64,000 nt of DNA from Scalesia atractyloides (taxonomy: Eukaryota; Streptophyta; Magnoliopsida; Asterales; Asteraceae), in NCBI GenBank assembly GCA_947069175.1, contig CAMTDV010000027.1, forward strand, positions 39,941,369-40,005,368, read 5' to 3'. Below, piece by piece: positions 34,902 through 46,499 of the stretch. How positions within the stretch are numbered: the stretch's first letter is position 1; each line of letters begins with the position of its first letter. Below the pieces are notes generated by a model that was not told the DNA's origin, made no database searches, and saw only the letters and a list, made by a program, of their open reading frames with translations. The translations under genes were made by a program, and so were the position numbers.

Positions 34902-35997
34902 TGATGGGTGGTCCGTTGGACAACCCTCAAGTGCTATAAAATGATCAATATTCCGCACTTAATTGGGTTAATTATTATGATTTGATAACTACGGTGTATA
35001 TGGCTTTGTAGGTACCGAAGAGCATAAACAAGCGATTTTAACGTGCTTTGATGGGATCTTGCACTTAACCAAGAGAAGATGAAGACTTGGAGAGTTGATA
35101 AAAGAACAAAAAGGGAAATTTTGCTGACCACCGTAAGCTACGGTGGTGTCTGATCTTTATATGCACCGTAAGCCAGTCTCTTGGGGACGTAAGGAACTTT
35201 TGCCCACCGTAAGCTAGGTGGGCAACCGTAGCTTACATGGTAACCAGTGAGAAAAGTGTAACTGCCCTCTTTAAACCGGTTTTGAAGGGACTTTTGGCAT
35301 ATCAATCATTGGAGACGTTTTGGCATAGTCTAGGAGGCGATTTTGAGTGTGTACTTGGTCCAAGAACAATTTCTAACATTTTTTTGGTGTTTATGATTCC
35401 TATGAACATAACATTTGAAGGTGTGATGACTTGCAAGACCATGAGTGGCTAAACACATTATAATCATCCTAGGTGGAAGGTTTGCTTGAAACACTTGTGT
35501 TTTTACCTTTAATTTCTAGAATAATAGATTTGCAATGTTTGTAGTTTATTATGGTGTTTGAATATTTGTTTGTAAATTGTTGATTGATGATTTGATCTTA
35601 GCCTTAATCGTACGTTCTTGGTGTCGTTGGCAATCGACATATCACAGCAGGGTTTAGGGTTGGATATTGGTTAATTAGTCATCGGGTAACAACCCGCATC
35701 TTTGTAATCTGAGTACTTAGTTGGATTTAAAACACAAGTGTTAACGGAAACTGGAAACTTAGGATGATTACTTGCTTCTAACCTGTTTGACAATCAATAG
35801 TTGAATTGCAATTTTTAATTTTAAAACCAAATCACCAAAAATCCTGAATTCATTTCCTTGAAATTAGATTAATTAGTCAATTTAGTATAAACTTAAAATA
35901 GCACATATTCCACAAACTCCCTGTGTTCGATACCCACTTACCGCTAGCTATTAGTAGTAGTTAGATTAAATTTACGTGAGACTACGACATCACGTCA
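34902..35997 (+). repeat. Element D 3' LTR (1096 bp)
   Basis: It starts TGATGGGTGG and ends CATCACGTCA, then AAGCA. It is shorter than the 5' LTR by a palindrome unit near 35150 and a ~56-bp deletion near 35720 flanked by TAGTT. Confidence 0.92.
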
Positions 35998-36002
35998 AAG
36001 CA
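35998..36002. repeat. Target site duplication AAGCA of element D, right copy
   Basis: Exact match to 23424-23428. Confidence 0.88.
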
Positions 36003-36430
36003 TTACGAAAGTTTATAGATTGAGTTTAAGAGGATAACAATACCGATAATCCATGTGAATTGTTTAAACTGAGTGTTTCATCAAGATCAACGGTGCAGCT
36101 GATATGTCTTAGTAAACTGATATGATCCACTAGCATGTTTTCTCACAAAAATTTAACTGTAAATATTACATTTTTGCATTCAATATACAAAATGTAAAAA
36201 GATTTTCTTTGAAAATATTTCATGAAAATCTAATAATGTTGAATGTGAGTCGGACCAACGAGACCGTTGAGATACTATTTGTGTGTGAATATGTGTGTTT
36301 GTTCTTAAACTCAAATCTTAGAGATTCAGAGCATCATTCAAGGCGGAGACTATGGTTTCACTTAAATATGTTATCGAAGGCAGTTCAAGACTTAAAATCA
36401 TAGATTTCTAGCTATGTCCAAGTGGGAGAT
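36003..36430 (+). mobile_element. Element J 3' untranslated region and polypurine tract
   Basis: The sequence resumes after element D and has no ORF of note. It ends TCCAAGTGGGAGAT, the purine-rich stretch that usually precedes a copia 3' LTR. Confidence 0.6.
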
Positions 36431-36985
36431 TGTTAATGCATTATTCGTGTGGCCATGCTAGAAATCTAATTGTACGAGTAATGTCAAGTGTCTTGAGTCT
36501 ATATTATACTGGACAAAGGTTTTGCTAGGTTTCAGTAGAATTGGTTAGATCGGGTTGGGTTTCGGTAAAGTGAATTATAATTAGAGCTTGAAGGATGATG
36601 TCACCACACATCTTGGTGACATCATGTGATATAAATGAAGTGCATGAATTAGAAATATATAAACACACAAAAGTCAATTGTTCAAGAAAGTTTGTGGTCA
36701 ACAGTCTACATACGCACGGAGGAAAAGAAAATACACTCGCACGGAAGAAACTTGTTTCATACGTACGGATCAACTTCAATTATGAATAGGTTTCATCTAC
36801 CTCCATTCAAGAATCACACCTTCGCACAAGATCAAAACTTCAAGCACATTCATACGGATCAAGTTGTTTAGTGTCGTGTACATTGAAACTCTGTCCGGTT
36901 GTAGTTTGATCGTAATAACGTTGATTATTTACGTTAGTGTAACAACTACGGTTCGGTTTAACGGATTCTACACATTAAACCGAAT
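36431..36985 (+). repeat. Probable copia 3' LTR of element J
   Basis: It starts TGTTAATGCA directly after the purine tract. GTGATATAAATGAAG at about 36627 is a reasonable TATA region. The 3' end is uncertain (somewhere before 37009) and no second copy is in the window to confirm it. Confidence 0.5.
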
Positions 36986-37014
36986 TCACCGCAGATCTTG
37001 TGTTCGATTCGAAC

Positions 37015-37506
37015 TGTGGTCCCATGGGTGGCAGTTCTAGACGTAGGTTTTGGGCAAATGATAGTACCGATTCGGTAGAACGATATAGACAGGGAGTAGG
37101 AACAGAATCAGCGGAAGCATTCATTCATTCATATCGAAAGAGTATACATCTTAACTGGCTGGCAGAGTTCCTAGAGAGAATCCGCCAGCGTTTCCCCTCA
37201 GGGACTTCCAAAACTTACAAAACAATGAACACACAACATCTATATATAGACATGACTAGTTCGTGTGAATGGTTGCTCGTACGAGTGACAAGATGTCACT
37301 CGTATGAACCACATAAGCTCAATCGTACGAGTGAAACATTTATCACTCGTATGAGGCATACTGTCACTCGTACGAGACACACTGTCACTCGTACAAGTCA
37401 GTTGTAGTTTGCACTTGGGTCGTGTGTTTGTATCTAATCTATACAATATTTAACACACACTCTTTCTAGCCTATTCTCACAGTGACGGACATAAAGTGCA
37501 TCAACA
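37015..37506 (-). repeat. Element E 3' LTR (492 bp)
   Basis: On the minus strand it starts TGTTGATGCACTTTATGTCC at 37506 and ends GGGACCACA at 37015. It contains five or six near-palindromes of the type TCACTCGTACGAGTGA at about 37258-37405. Confidence 0.88.
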
Positions 37507-38063
37507 ATTTCCCCCTTGGATGTCACTGTCGAAGCTTGATCTTGACCTTGAAATCTGAGAGTTATGTTTGAATATTCTACAACTTCAATCAGGTATCTGT
37601 TGACGTTGTAATTCCCCCTTGATTGAAGATCCGGGTTTGCATTATCTACGTTAAGCAACATTCCCTCTGAAATCATTTTCTCCAGAAATTAATCTTCAGG
37701 GCGTTGTTTGCACAGTTCAAGACCTCCTCTGATTTGCTTGATCTACAAATTTTCTCGAACAATCACCAACTTGAAATTAAACAATGCAGCTTCTCCGTTT
37801 CGACATTAACCATATCCGCGTTCAGTTTAGCGCACTCCTCTGATGCTCGATCATCTGATCTTCAAAACCTAACCGGCAATTGATAGAAACTTTGAATTAC
37901 CACAACGAAAAACTTTAAATCAATGAATATCCGCAAAAATCTGAAATCTCGATTTCCGTAATCAATCACGATTGATCAGCAAATCGGTAATCTTTTCAAT
38001 CAGCAAATCATCATCGGAATCATACTATCTACTAACACATCGAATCTAAGGAACATTCTTCAG

Positions 38064-38735
38064 CAATCAGAATCACATTCTTCCTTTTTAGTCACAATAA
38101 TAGATGTATAGCTATCTCCGCTGGAATGGGGCAACTGAAACTACAAGACATCCTTGTTTCCTAGCGGTTAACGAAAAACAGTTTATTTGCTCTGCAGAGT
38201 TAAAGATAAGCAGTCGTATGTGCTTCCAATTCCACATCGGAGATTAGTCATTTAACCCTTGAGCATCAGTTTATTTGCTCATGCAATCAGAATCACATTC
38301 TTCCTTTCTAGCCACAAGAACAGATGTAAAGCTATCTCCGCTGGAATGGGGTAACTGAAACTACAAGACATCCTTGTTTCTGGCGGTTATCCCGAAAAAC
38401 AGTTCATTTAACCTTGTAGAGTTAAAGATAAGCAGTCGTATGTGCTTCCAATTCCACATCGGGGATCAGTCATTTAATCCTTGAGCATCAGTTTATTTGC
38501 TCACGCAATCAGAATCACATTCTTCCTTTCTATCCACAAAAACAAATGTAAAGCTATCTCCGCTGGAATGGGGTAACTGAAACTACAAGACATCCTTGTT
38601 TCTGGCGGTTATCCCGAAAAACAGTTCATTTAACCTTGTAGAATTAAAGATAAGCAGTCGTATGTGCTTCCAATTCCACATCAGGGATCAGGCATTTAAC
38701 CCTGAGCATCAATCTATATCATGATCTGAAAATTC
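38064..38735 (-). repeat. Three tandem ~225-bp units inside element E
   Basis: Units begin CAATCAGAATCACATTCTTCC at 38064, 38284 and 38516 (periods 220 and 232). Element F has one unit (about 58445-58665), so E has gained two or F has lost two. Confidence 0.88.
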
Positions 38736-39555
38736 TGAACATCTTTTGATCACCACATTCCAAATAATGAATCTTCGATCCTCTGTGTTTCCCAGATAAT
38801 CTGCAGTGAAAACCACCAGATACTTTTGCATCATAACGAATTTCAAAAATGCCGGAATTTTAACAAATACGTGAAAATTTTTATTCCCCCTCATTTTTGC
38901 AAATTCTGACGTCTTTAGTTCCTATGGGAATGAAGATTATGGCGCGACTGCAGCATATGGCACTCAAATTTTGCGGAAATTTTCTCAAAGTTGCAGTTTT
39001 GACCAAATGCTGATTTAACGTTAAGGCCCATTAATAATCACTAAACCAGATGATCAATGTTTTGCGCAGGTATCAGTGACTACTCCAGAATCTTCATCCT
39101 TTTGTGACGGTATCATTAAATCTATACTCGGAGGCTCTAGACGCTATCCCTGAACAGCCTGAATCAGATGTTAAAAACTCGAAAAAATTTGTAGTCACCA
39201 AATTTTTTATGGACACTCGTCTCGTTAATACGATCAAAAAATGCCTTTTTTGTCACCACTTTGTACGAGTGGGGCTCATACGAGTGATCAATTGTCACTC
39301 GTACGAGCCACTGAGGCTCACTCGTACGAACGAAACTGATTACTTCTTTTCGATCCAGAATCTTCATTTCTTCGAATTTTAATATGATTTTTGCACAAAT
39401 CTAGTCGAAAATCAGTTTCTAACAATCCTATGGTTTCAATTTTATATTATGTCCGTGGATTGTCCGATTATTTGATGTTTTTACATCTAAAACCCCTCAT
39501 ACGTCCAAAATTCATGAGCGTAGGTGATTCATCAACTGTTAGATTGAATGAATTA

Positions 39556-39577
39556 GTACCGTATCTCTGATACTAGT
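39556..39577 (-). other. Element E primer binding site
   Basis: The minus strand reads ACTAGTATCAGAGATACGG directly after the LTR end, a diverged tRNA-iMet site. Confidence 0.72.
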
Positions 39578-39737
39578 TGCGGTCCTGTGGGCGGTGGTTC
39601 TAGATGGAGGTTTTGGGCGAATGATAGTACCAATTCGGTAGAACGATATAGACAGGGAGTAGGAATAGAATCATGGGAAGCATTCATTTATTCATACCGG
39701 AAGAGTATACATCTGGACTGGCTGGCGGAGTTCCTAT

Positions 39738-40226
39738 AGGTCTATACGAGTCGTATTATTTCAACTATAGGTCTATACGGAGTCATATTATTTAAAGGTA
39801 TTTTGTTTGTATAATTTATTTCAAGTGTTTTTGTTTGTTTAATGGATACAATACGTCAAGTAACCGGCAATATACGCCAAAATACGACATCATACAGACA
39901 TAATACACCATAAATATGGTGCAATACGACAAGTAGAGACATAATACGCCATAATACACGATAAAACGACACGTACAGACAGTCTACACCCTGATACGAC
40001 ACTTACATACAATAAACATGACAATACGGAACGTCACCGGCATGACATGTACGAACAAATTGTGCCATAACACGGAACATATAGACAATATATTTCGTAA
40101 TACGAAATTTAATGACAAAATACGTCAAGTAATGATACGGTACAACACGTGTTGATATAATACAACACGTAAGAATACAGTGTATTCAAAACAAAATGAC
40201 ACGTAATCATAGAATACGGTACCACA
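39738..40226. repeat. Degenerate ATACG-rich minisatellite, left part
   Basis: A quasi-repeat of roughly 35-40 bp built from AATACGACACGTA, CAGACATAATACGCC and similar words. At its left edge ATAGGTCTATACG occurs twice about 32 bp apart. It is interrupted by element G and resumes at 53137. Confidence 0.65.
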
Positions 40227-40231
40227 CATTG
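40227..40231. repeat. Target site duplication CACAT of element G, left copy
   Basis: CACAT precedes the LTR start and recurs at 53132-53136. Confidence 0.85.
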
Positions 40232-40529
40232 TTGGGCTGGGATTATTAAAGGTTTATTCATTAGGGATGTATTTGGGCTTTTGGGGTTTATGTGGGCTTC
40301 CTAGTGCCTAATGGGCGTAGGGTTGTAATTATGGGCTTAGTGGTGCTTATAAATAGAGGGGCTAGGTCATAGAGAAAAGGTTAGAGAGTTGAAAGCAAAA
40401 ACTTGTATCTGACATCTTTTTGTATGCAAGTTAATATTATTCAAAGTTATTCGAGTTGTTCTTCTTCCTAGTCATAATTTCCGCTACTGATTAGGTTAGT
40501 GATACCTGGATCTGTTTACGGGACTCATA
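40232..40529 (+). repeat. Element G 5' LTR (298 bp)
   Basis: It starts TGTTGGGCTGGG and ends GACTCATA; the 3' copy ends GACTCACA, so the terminal CA is mutated here. Confidence 0.9.
40348..40355 (+). promoter_or_regulatory. TATA box of element G 5' LTR
   Basis: TATAAATA, followed by GAGGGG, is conserved in the 3' LTR at 52946-52953. It is the likely core promoter; transcription would start about 30 bp downstream. Confidence 0.7.
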
Positions 40530-40531
40530 AT

Positions 40532-40543
40532 TGGTATCAGAGC
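40532..40543 (+). other. Element G primer binding site
   Basis: TGGTATCAGAGC is a perfect tRNA-iMet core, 2 bp after the LTR. Confidence 0.9.
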
Positions 40544-40639
40544 CTGCTGTTCTAGTACATGCTCCAGGTATTGCTGATTGAAGAAGTTTTGAAGTGTGTT
40601 ACTGTTGTTTGGATCGGTTTTTAGTGTTCCGGATCACTG

Positions 40640-41250
40640 TTCATCGTAGGAAGGCTACTGTTTCGAAGAACTCGAAGAACTTTTGAAAAATTCGGATCTG
40701 GTACTGTTCCAGATTCCGAAGAACACGAAGGTTCTCACAATTCGGATTAACCACTGTTCTGGATTCCGAAGAACACGAAGGTGATCATCCATCTCAGATT
40801 GATCCCGGACAGTTGCTCATTCCGGATTGTAATCCGAGTTACCGTTGGAGTTTTTGAATTCCTTGAGTCTCGGAATTCAGTTGCAGAAAAGGCGGGTTCA
40901 CTATTACGGATAAGGATCACTGTTCCGGATTTTCATCAGATAAGACAGGCATTCCAGATTCTCTATTCCGGATTCTTGATTTCGGATTCATATTCAGAGT
41001 TGGCTATTCCGGATCATACATCTCGGATTCTCCATTTCAGATTTGTCACTCGGTCTTCTCATTCCGGATCCATCTTATTTCGGGTTTTCCATTTCGGATC
41101 TTTCAAGTCGGGTTTTTCAAGTCGGATTCATCAATCCGGATTTCTCAATCCGGATTCTTTAGTCCGGATTACTCATCAATTCAGATAGTCTTTCCGGGTT
41201 GACCATCTTTGACTTTAGGACTACCATTTCAGATTAGATTTCGCGCTTGA
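40640..41250 (+). repeat. CGGATT-rich leader of element G
   Basis: Words of the type TTCCGGATT or ATTTCGGATT recur more than ten times between the primer site and gag. The same words fill 49370-49970. The long ORF at 40781-41188 is a by-product of the repeat. Confidence 0.75.
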
Positions 41251-41360
41251 CCGTCATTGACTACTGATTGACCATTTTGTATTCAGCACTGTTCATCAGA
41301 CACACTTAAATTAATCAATTTTAAATCAATTTGGTAAATTTTTATTCATTTTAAATTACA

Positions 41361-42860
41361 ATGGCCGGATTCATGACCGCACAAGATCTGACAAATGCTA
41401 CTCTTGCTGCCCGGCAATCGCGAACATTAGCCCTCCACCAAGAGCTGGATCAGGTAATTGGCAATTCCACCAAAGTGCCATGTTTATTGTATGGGGATGA
41501 ATACTACGAGTGGAAGTTCTGCTTCGAACAGTACTACAAGGCTAAAGAACCCGACGTGTGGAGATGCATCATGAATGGACTGAGAACCATAGTTTACAAC
41601 ACAGAGCAAGATCCAAAAACGAAAATTCCCAAGCCCATGCACCTATGGACCCTAGAGGACATCAAGATCATAGAGAAAGATGATAAGGCTTCGGCAACTC
41701 TGATGATAGCTCTAGGACCTGATATTTCTATCGCGGTCAGAAACTGTAAAACCACAAAGGAGGTTTGGAGTGAGTTGCAAAATCTCTACGAGGGAAATGC
41801 CGACATGAAAGCACGTAGGGTGAATCAGCTAAATCAGCAATTCAGCTCGTTCAATCACATCTATGGGTAAACTATCGAAAATAAGATACGTCGCTATGTC
41901 AAGCTGGTTTCCCAGATGATTTCAGCTAAGATCACCCTCACCAACACTGCCATGAACAAATAGTTATTAAATTCACTGCCCAAAAGTTGGGATGTAGACG
42001 TGGGCATGATCAAAAAGACGAAGAACTTAAATGTGTTATTCTCACTAAGATGATAGCAACTAGCAAATCATGTGAGATTGACAACAAGCAGAGGGAAATC
42101 AATCATCAAAGCAGTTTGATGGCCGCAGGGATGATAGGCCCGAACACAGCTTTAATGTCATAGAGTCTCATTTATAGTCATCTTCAAGGAACTGCACAAG
42201 CACCGGGTGGACCAAACATGGTTTACAGTCCTATAGCCACGCCTTAGAACACTCAGTATGTGTATGGTTTTCAATCTCAAAATCCCACAACGGTTTCAGC
42301 TGCTCAAGTTCACACATAGTACCATGCTCTGTATCCCAACATGGTTTTCAGTCCTGCAACTCCTCAAATAGTGCAACAAGGCATCATTCCTCAAACTACG
42401 GCACTAGTTCCTGCACCTGCTCAACCCACACCCAACTCTGCGTTTCTCACTAAGGAAAACGAAGAGAAACTGGCTATTGCGGCATCAATGATCAAAAGCT
42501 TAAACACCTTCCTGGCAGATGATCTGACCCCTCCATCTATTCTTCCAACCGAAGTTGATCAGATCATGGAGGAGGACCTGGACGAGATCGATGTTTCTTG
42601 GAATTTAGCAATGGCTGCTTTTCGGGTCAAAAAGTTTTAGAAGAAATATGGAAGGCAACCCTTGTCAAACTTGAAGACTGGTCTCACTAAGGACAAACTC
42701 AGATGCTATCGATGTCACGAACCAGGACACTTCACCAGAGAATGCAAGAAGCAACCATCCGGGTATGTCTCTTCCAGGGTCGCTGATATTCAGAGCAGTG
42801 ACAGACAGCTGGTTCCCGTCTCTCCTTCCAAGTCCACTACGAGTCCATCAAGCAGCTGAG
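41361..42860 (+). pseudogene. gag: Copia gag of element G, capsid and first zinc knuckle
   Basis: ATG 41361 opens a 169-codon frame with copia gag features: YEWKFCFEQYYKAKEPDVW, ATLMIALGPDISIAVRNC, TKEVWSELQNLYEG. A TAA at 41868 and more breaks follow, with recognisable continuation (MISAKITL, LLNSLPKSWDV). A Pro/Gln-rich stretch lies at 42341-42640. The zinc knuckle is CYRCHEPGHFTREC (about 42700-42740, CX2CX4HX4C). The N-terminal capsid-like region is the best preserved. Confidence 0.85.
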
Positions 42861-45042
42861 GCAGGAAGTCAACATCACTGGTGGCCCAACAGCATGAGGG
42901 TTTTAACTGGGCCGATGTTGTAGCTCAAATGGAAACCTTGAATCTATCCAAGAACAGCAACCACTGCATGATGCACAGACAACTGAGACACCCGATCTTT
43001 CAGAATGGTAAATCGATTTCTCTGTTCTCATAGTTGTCGTTTAAAATTATCACAAATGCGCGCCCACAATTCAACTCTAGTGGCTAAATATCAACAAGCT
43101 GCGTCGCAGAACATCGCCCTTAAACATAAAAACAAGCATCTTATGGAGAAGGTCGAAGCTCAGAAACAGGATGTAGCTCAGCTAAAGCTAGACTTGAACC
43201 AACAGCAACGTTGGGTCTACGACTACAAGCTAAAACTAGCTGAAAAGGATGTAGAACTTCAAGCAGCCTTAGCCAAGCTGAATTCCTTGACAGGGAAGCT
43301 TCACGAAAATGAAATAAATATTAAAAAATTTGAAACTTCCAGTAAACTTGTCAAGGACTTATGTGACCTCCAGCTTAATTATCAAAAGAATTTTACCAAA
43401 GGCCTTCGGTACAATTGGGTGCCTCCACCATATAATCATAACTATATTAGAATGCCTTACTCTGAGGAAGAGGTAGAAAATGCTGAAAAAATGATGTATG
43501 GTAAACCGTCATATTATTTATCCAAACCATGGACGCCCTATTACCCAAGGTTCTCCAAACCCATTGAACTCAAGAGGGATGACGTCTTTGTGGCTTCTAC
43601 ACCACTTTCTCGTGAAACTGGTAATCGTCCCTCTGGAAGTACAGATGGATTGGAGAAAGAAGTGCCTGAGGTAGAAGCATCGACATCCTCCACAGAATCT
43701 AACGAAAAAGAATCTTCTGATACTCAAACTAAATTTGTGAATGATACTAATGTGTCTAACTCGTGTGTAGAAGAAATTTTAGGTTAGGATATCACGGAAG
43801 GTGATGAAGAGGAATGTCTGAATACACATTCAGACAATTCAGCTGCTGATTATGCATTTTATAAGCCTGCTTTTGACATTTTAAATCAATTTGTTGCTGA
43901 ACAATTTACATGCTCTAACAGTGTTGGTTGTGTTGAGAATTTAGACAGTTTTGATTCTGCTTTTTCATCAAATACTGATGTTTTGAATGATGCTAATAAC
44001 TGTGATAACTTGTGTGATGAGAAAATGAATTTAGCTGCAGGTTCTGCATCAACATATGACTCGGTTTCATCAACTTCAGTTGAGGATACCGAATGTCCAG
44101 AGGCTGCGTCTGTTGATGCATCTCCTAGGGTTGACAGTGTGGCAGTAGATCAACCAACCAACTCTGTAAAAAGTTGATGGTAACATAATCCTGGAAGACT
44201 CAGACGACTCAACACAAGGGACTGATTCTGAAATGACAGAAAATGAACACATTTTACCTCATGATTCAAATGAAAATCTTAAAACTGAGTTTGAACCGAA
44301 ATCTCAAAATTTTCGAAATTGTGAGATTCCACAGTCATCTTCTAAAATTTCAGGAGAGGATGTCCCTGTAGAGCCACTTGTGTCCTCTACAGAATCTATC
44401 ACGAAGTGTGATTTGAAGAGGAAAACTAAGAAGAGAGAACACGCCGATCTAAAAAGAAGAAAACAAAACAGTCATCTACAAAAACTGAAACGACAAGTGC
44501 TGGGTCTTCTCATCAAACTGAGAAATTAACTCAGCAGTCGCAAACTGAATCTGTTAAGCAACCAGCGGAAAGATATTAGTTAAAATTTTGCCAAAAGTGT
44601 GTTGAGGTTGTGTGCAGGACACCGTCAAGACCAAGACCGTGCATCAGCCGTCAGTACCCGCGAGCAAGAAACTGACAGACAAATTGCCCAGAATTTCAAA
44701 GCTGAACGGACTGTTTTCTTCCAGAAGAGGCAGGCCTGTTTCAATTGTGGATCTCCCGGGCACATTGCTCGAAATTGTCAAAATACCTTTACCTCTTTCA
44801 AAACTTTGTATTCCATACATCAGAAGACCATGCCTAATCGCCCACTTGAGGCTTGATTTGTGGCTAAGTCTTTTGATCAAGACTTGAACTTGGCTAAGAA
44901 ACAATCTGTTAAACCCTTGAGACCTTCAGTTTCCCAGAATCCCTCTAGCACTCCAAGGATTGTGAAGAGGTCTGATTCAGTAACCTGGAGGCCTAAGTTA
45001 GTGGCCAAGAATCAGTCTGCTACCACCGTGTCTAATAAATAA
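42861..45042 (+). pseudogene. Long gag extension with coiled coil and second zinc knuckle
   Basis: 43005-43787 is a Lys/Gln/Glu-rich helix (HLMEKVEAQKQDVAQLKLDL and on), very likely coiled coil. It is followed by LRYNWVPPPYNHNYIRMPYS, a motif I associate with Asteraceae SIRE-like gag, and a Ser/Thr/Glu-rich acidic tail to about 44180. After a Lys-rich segment a second knuckle, CFNCGSPGHIARNC (about 44730-44775), appears ~2 kb after the first. Stops at 43786, 44175, 44527 and 44854 break the frame. The element J remnant shows the same helix-then-knuckle order. Confidence 0.7.
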
Positions 45043-45119
45043 AAAGCATCATCAACCTCGTCCTCAACTAATTGATGCTAATGGCAAGCCCAGATCTTCC
45101 ATGGCCTGGGTTCCCTTTT

Positions 45120-46480
45120 CTAACTAAAACCTGTTGAAATGTGCAGGAACAGCTCTGGCGCGCTCTTGTTCGATTATGGTACATTGATAGTGGATGTTCC
45201 AGGCACATGATAGGAGATATCTCGCAGTTGAATGACATTCAGTTTTTCGAATGCGGGTTTGTTTCCTTCGCAGGTGGAGAAACAAGGAAAATTACCATGA
45301 GAGGCACTGTTTGCAATGGAGCCCTCAGCTTTAAGAATGTCAATTATGTACCAGAATTGAAGCACAGTCTGTTGAGTGTGTCTCAACTCTGAGACAATCA
45401 TCTAGATGTTCTCTTCACCAAGAAAGGATGTTATGTGCTAAAACCGGGTTTAGTTATTCCAGATGATTGGATTCTTCTTAAAGCTGCACGTAAAGGCAAT
45501 ACATATGTTATTGATATGAACCCGGCTCCTTCTGACAAGCTCACTTGCCTATTCTCTTTGACAGCCGAACATGACGCCATGCTATGGCATTGCAGACTGG
45601 GTCACATCAACATGAAGAATTTAAATCATCTTTCAAAAGGTGGTTTATCAGAGATCTACCAGTTCGTGACTTCATGTAGATCGAAAAATGTGAACCATGC
45701 GCGCGTGGGAAACAACATTGACAGCCGCACAAAACCAAAGCCGTTCCCTCCACTTCTCAGGTCTTAGAACTGCTTCAAATGGATCTCTTCGGTCCAACAG
45801 ACATACGAAGCATTGGCGGGAAGGCTTACTGTCTGGTTTTTATTGATGACTACTCTCCATTCACCAGGGTTTTCTTTCTCACACATAAAAGTGAAACCGC
45901 TGAGCTAGTCAAACAATTTGTCACACTTATAGAAAACCAGACAGATTCTACGGTGACGGCTATTCGGTGTGATAATGGGACAAAGTTTAAGAATACTACC
46001 TTAAACTCCTTCTGCTCCTCCAAGGGAATTGACCGATAATTTAGTGCAGCCAGAACCCCACAACAAAATGGGGTTGCAGAACGCAGAAATCGCACACTCA
46101 TTGAAGCTGCACGCACTATGCTGGTTGAATCCGAACTACCTCTTATCTTCGGGGCCGAAGCAATCAATATTGCATGCTATATTTAGAATCATGCCCTGAT
46201 CAATAAATGCCACATGAAGACTCCATACGAAGTGGTTCAAGGTCGCAAACCTTCAGTCAATCATTTCCGCAAATTTGGATGCCCTTATTTCTACTGCTCA
46301 TGGACGCTAAAGGAAAGTTCGAAGCACGCGGGGATCCTTTCATTTTCGTTGGCTATTCTAAAAATACGTCATATCGCGTTTATAACAAGATCAAGAAGAT
46401 GGTAGTTGAAACCTACAATGTGGGTTGGCTAGAGGAAAATCCCAAGGACACATGTATTGGTCCTGACTGGTTTTTATGAC
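45120..46480 (+). pseudogene. Copia protease and integrase of element G
   Basis: Protease: LWYIDSGCSRHMIGD (about 45175-45215), the copia form of the catalytic Asp loop (usually DSGAS). LSVSQL and a TGA at 45390 follow. The pre-integrase zinc region is LWHCRLGHINMKNLNHL (about 45585). Integrase core: Asp in MDLFGPTDI (45781), Asp in IRCDNGTKF (45964) and Glu in PQQNGVAERRNRTL (about 46060-46100), so the triad is intact. Stops at 45765, 46037 and 46183 interrupt it. The tail has FGCPYFYC and a frameshift near 46300-46450. Confidence 0.88.
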
Positions 46481-46499
46481 TACTCCATTTTATTTAATC

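Larger units (their letters stand above)
23429..35997 (+). mobile_element. Athila/Tat-like Ty3/gypsy element D
   Basis: A 12.6-kb element with two LTRs, a tRNA-Asp-type primer site, gag, protease, RT-RNase H, integrase and a further ORF3 in the env position. It is flanked by AAGCA duplications. The primer site, the gag motif SNTYHPGLRNHPNF and the RT motif EVFMDDFSIFG are those of Athila/Tat relatives (family knowledge). No chromodomain is present. All ORFs are broken. Confidence 0.93.
37015..39737 (-). mobile_element. Non-autonomous LARD-like element E
   Basis: A minus-strand LTR element without coding capacity: complete 3' LTR (37015-37506), polypurine tract (37507-37519), ~2.07-kb internal region, tRNA-Met-type primer site (39556-39577) and a 5' LTR truncated after 160 bp (39578-39737). 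LTR and internal sequence match element F at 57167-59470. The last ~330 bp of the 5' LTR is lost, so the right-hand target duplication cannot be checked; the left flank is CGAAC (37010-37014). Confidence 0.85.

Noticed and set aside
37258..37405. CRISPR-like array of TCACTCGTACGAGTGA
   Set aside because: Spacing is irregular, repeats are short palindromes with no spacers, and the context is a plant LTR.
40781..41188. 135-codon ORF in the element G leader
   Set aside because: Produced by repeated CGGATT words (Ser/Phe/Arg/Ile repeats); the gag ATG with a real domain is at 41361.
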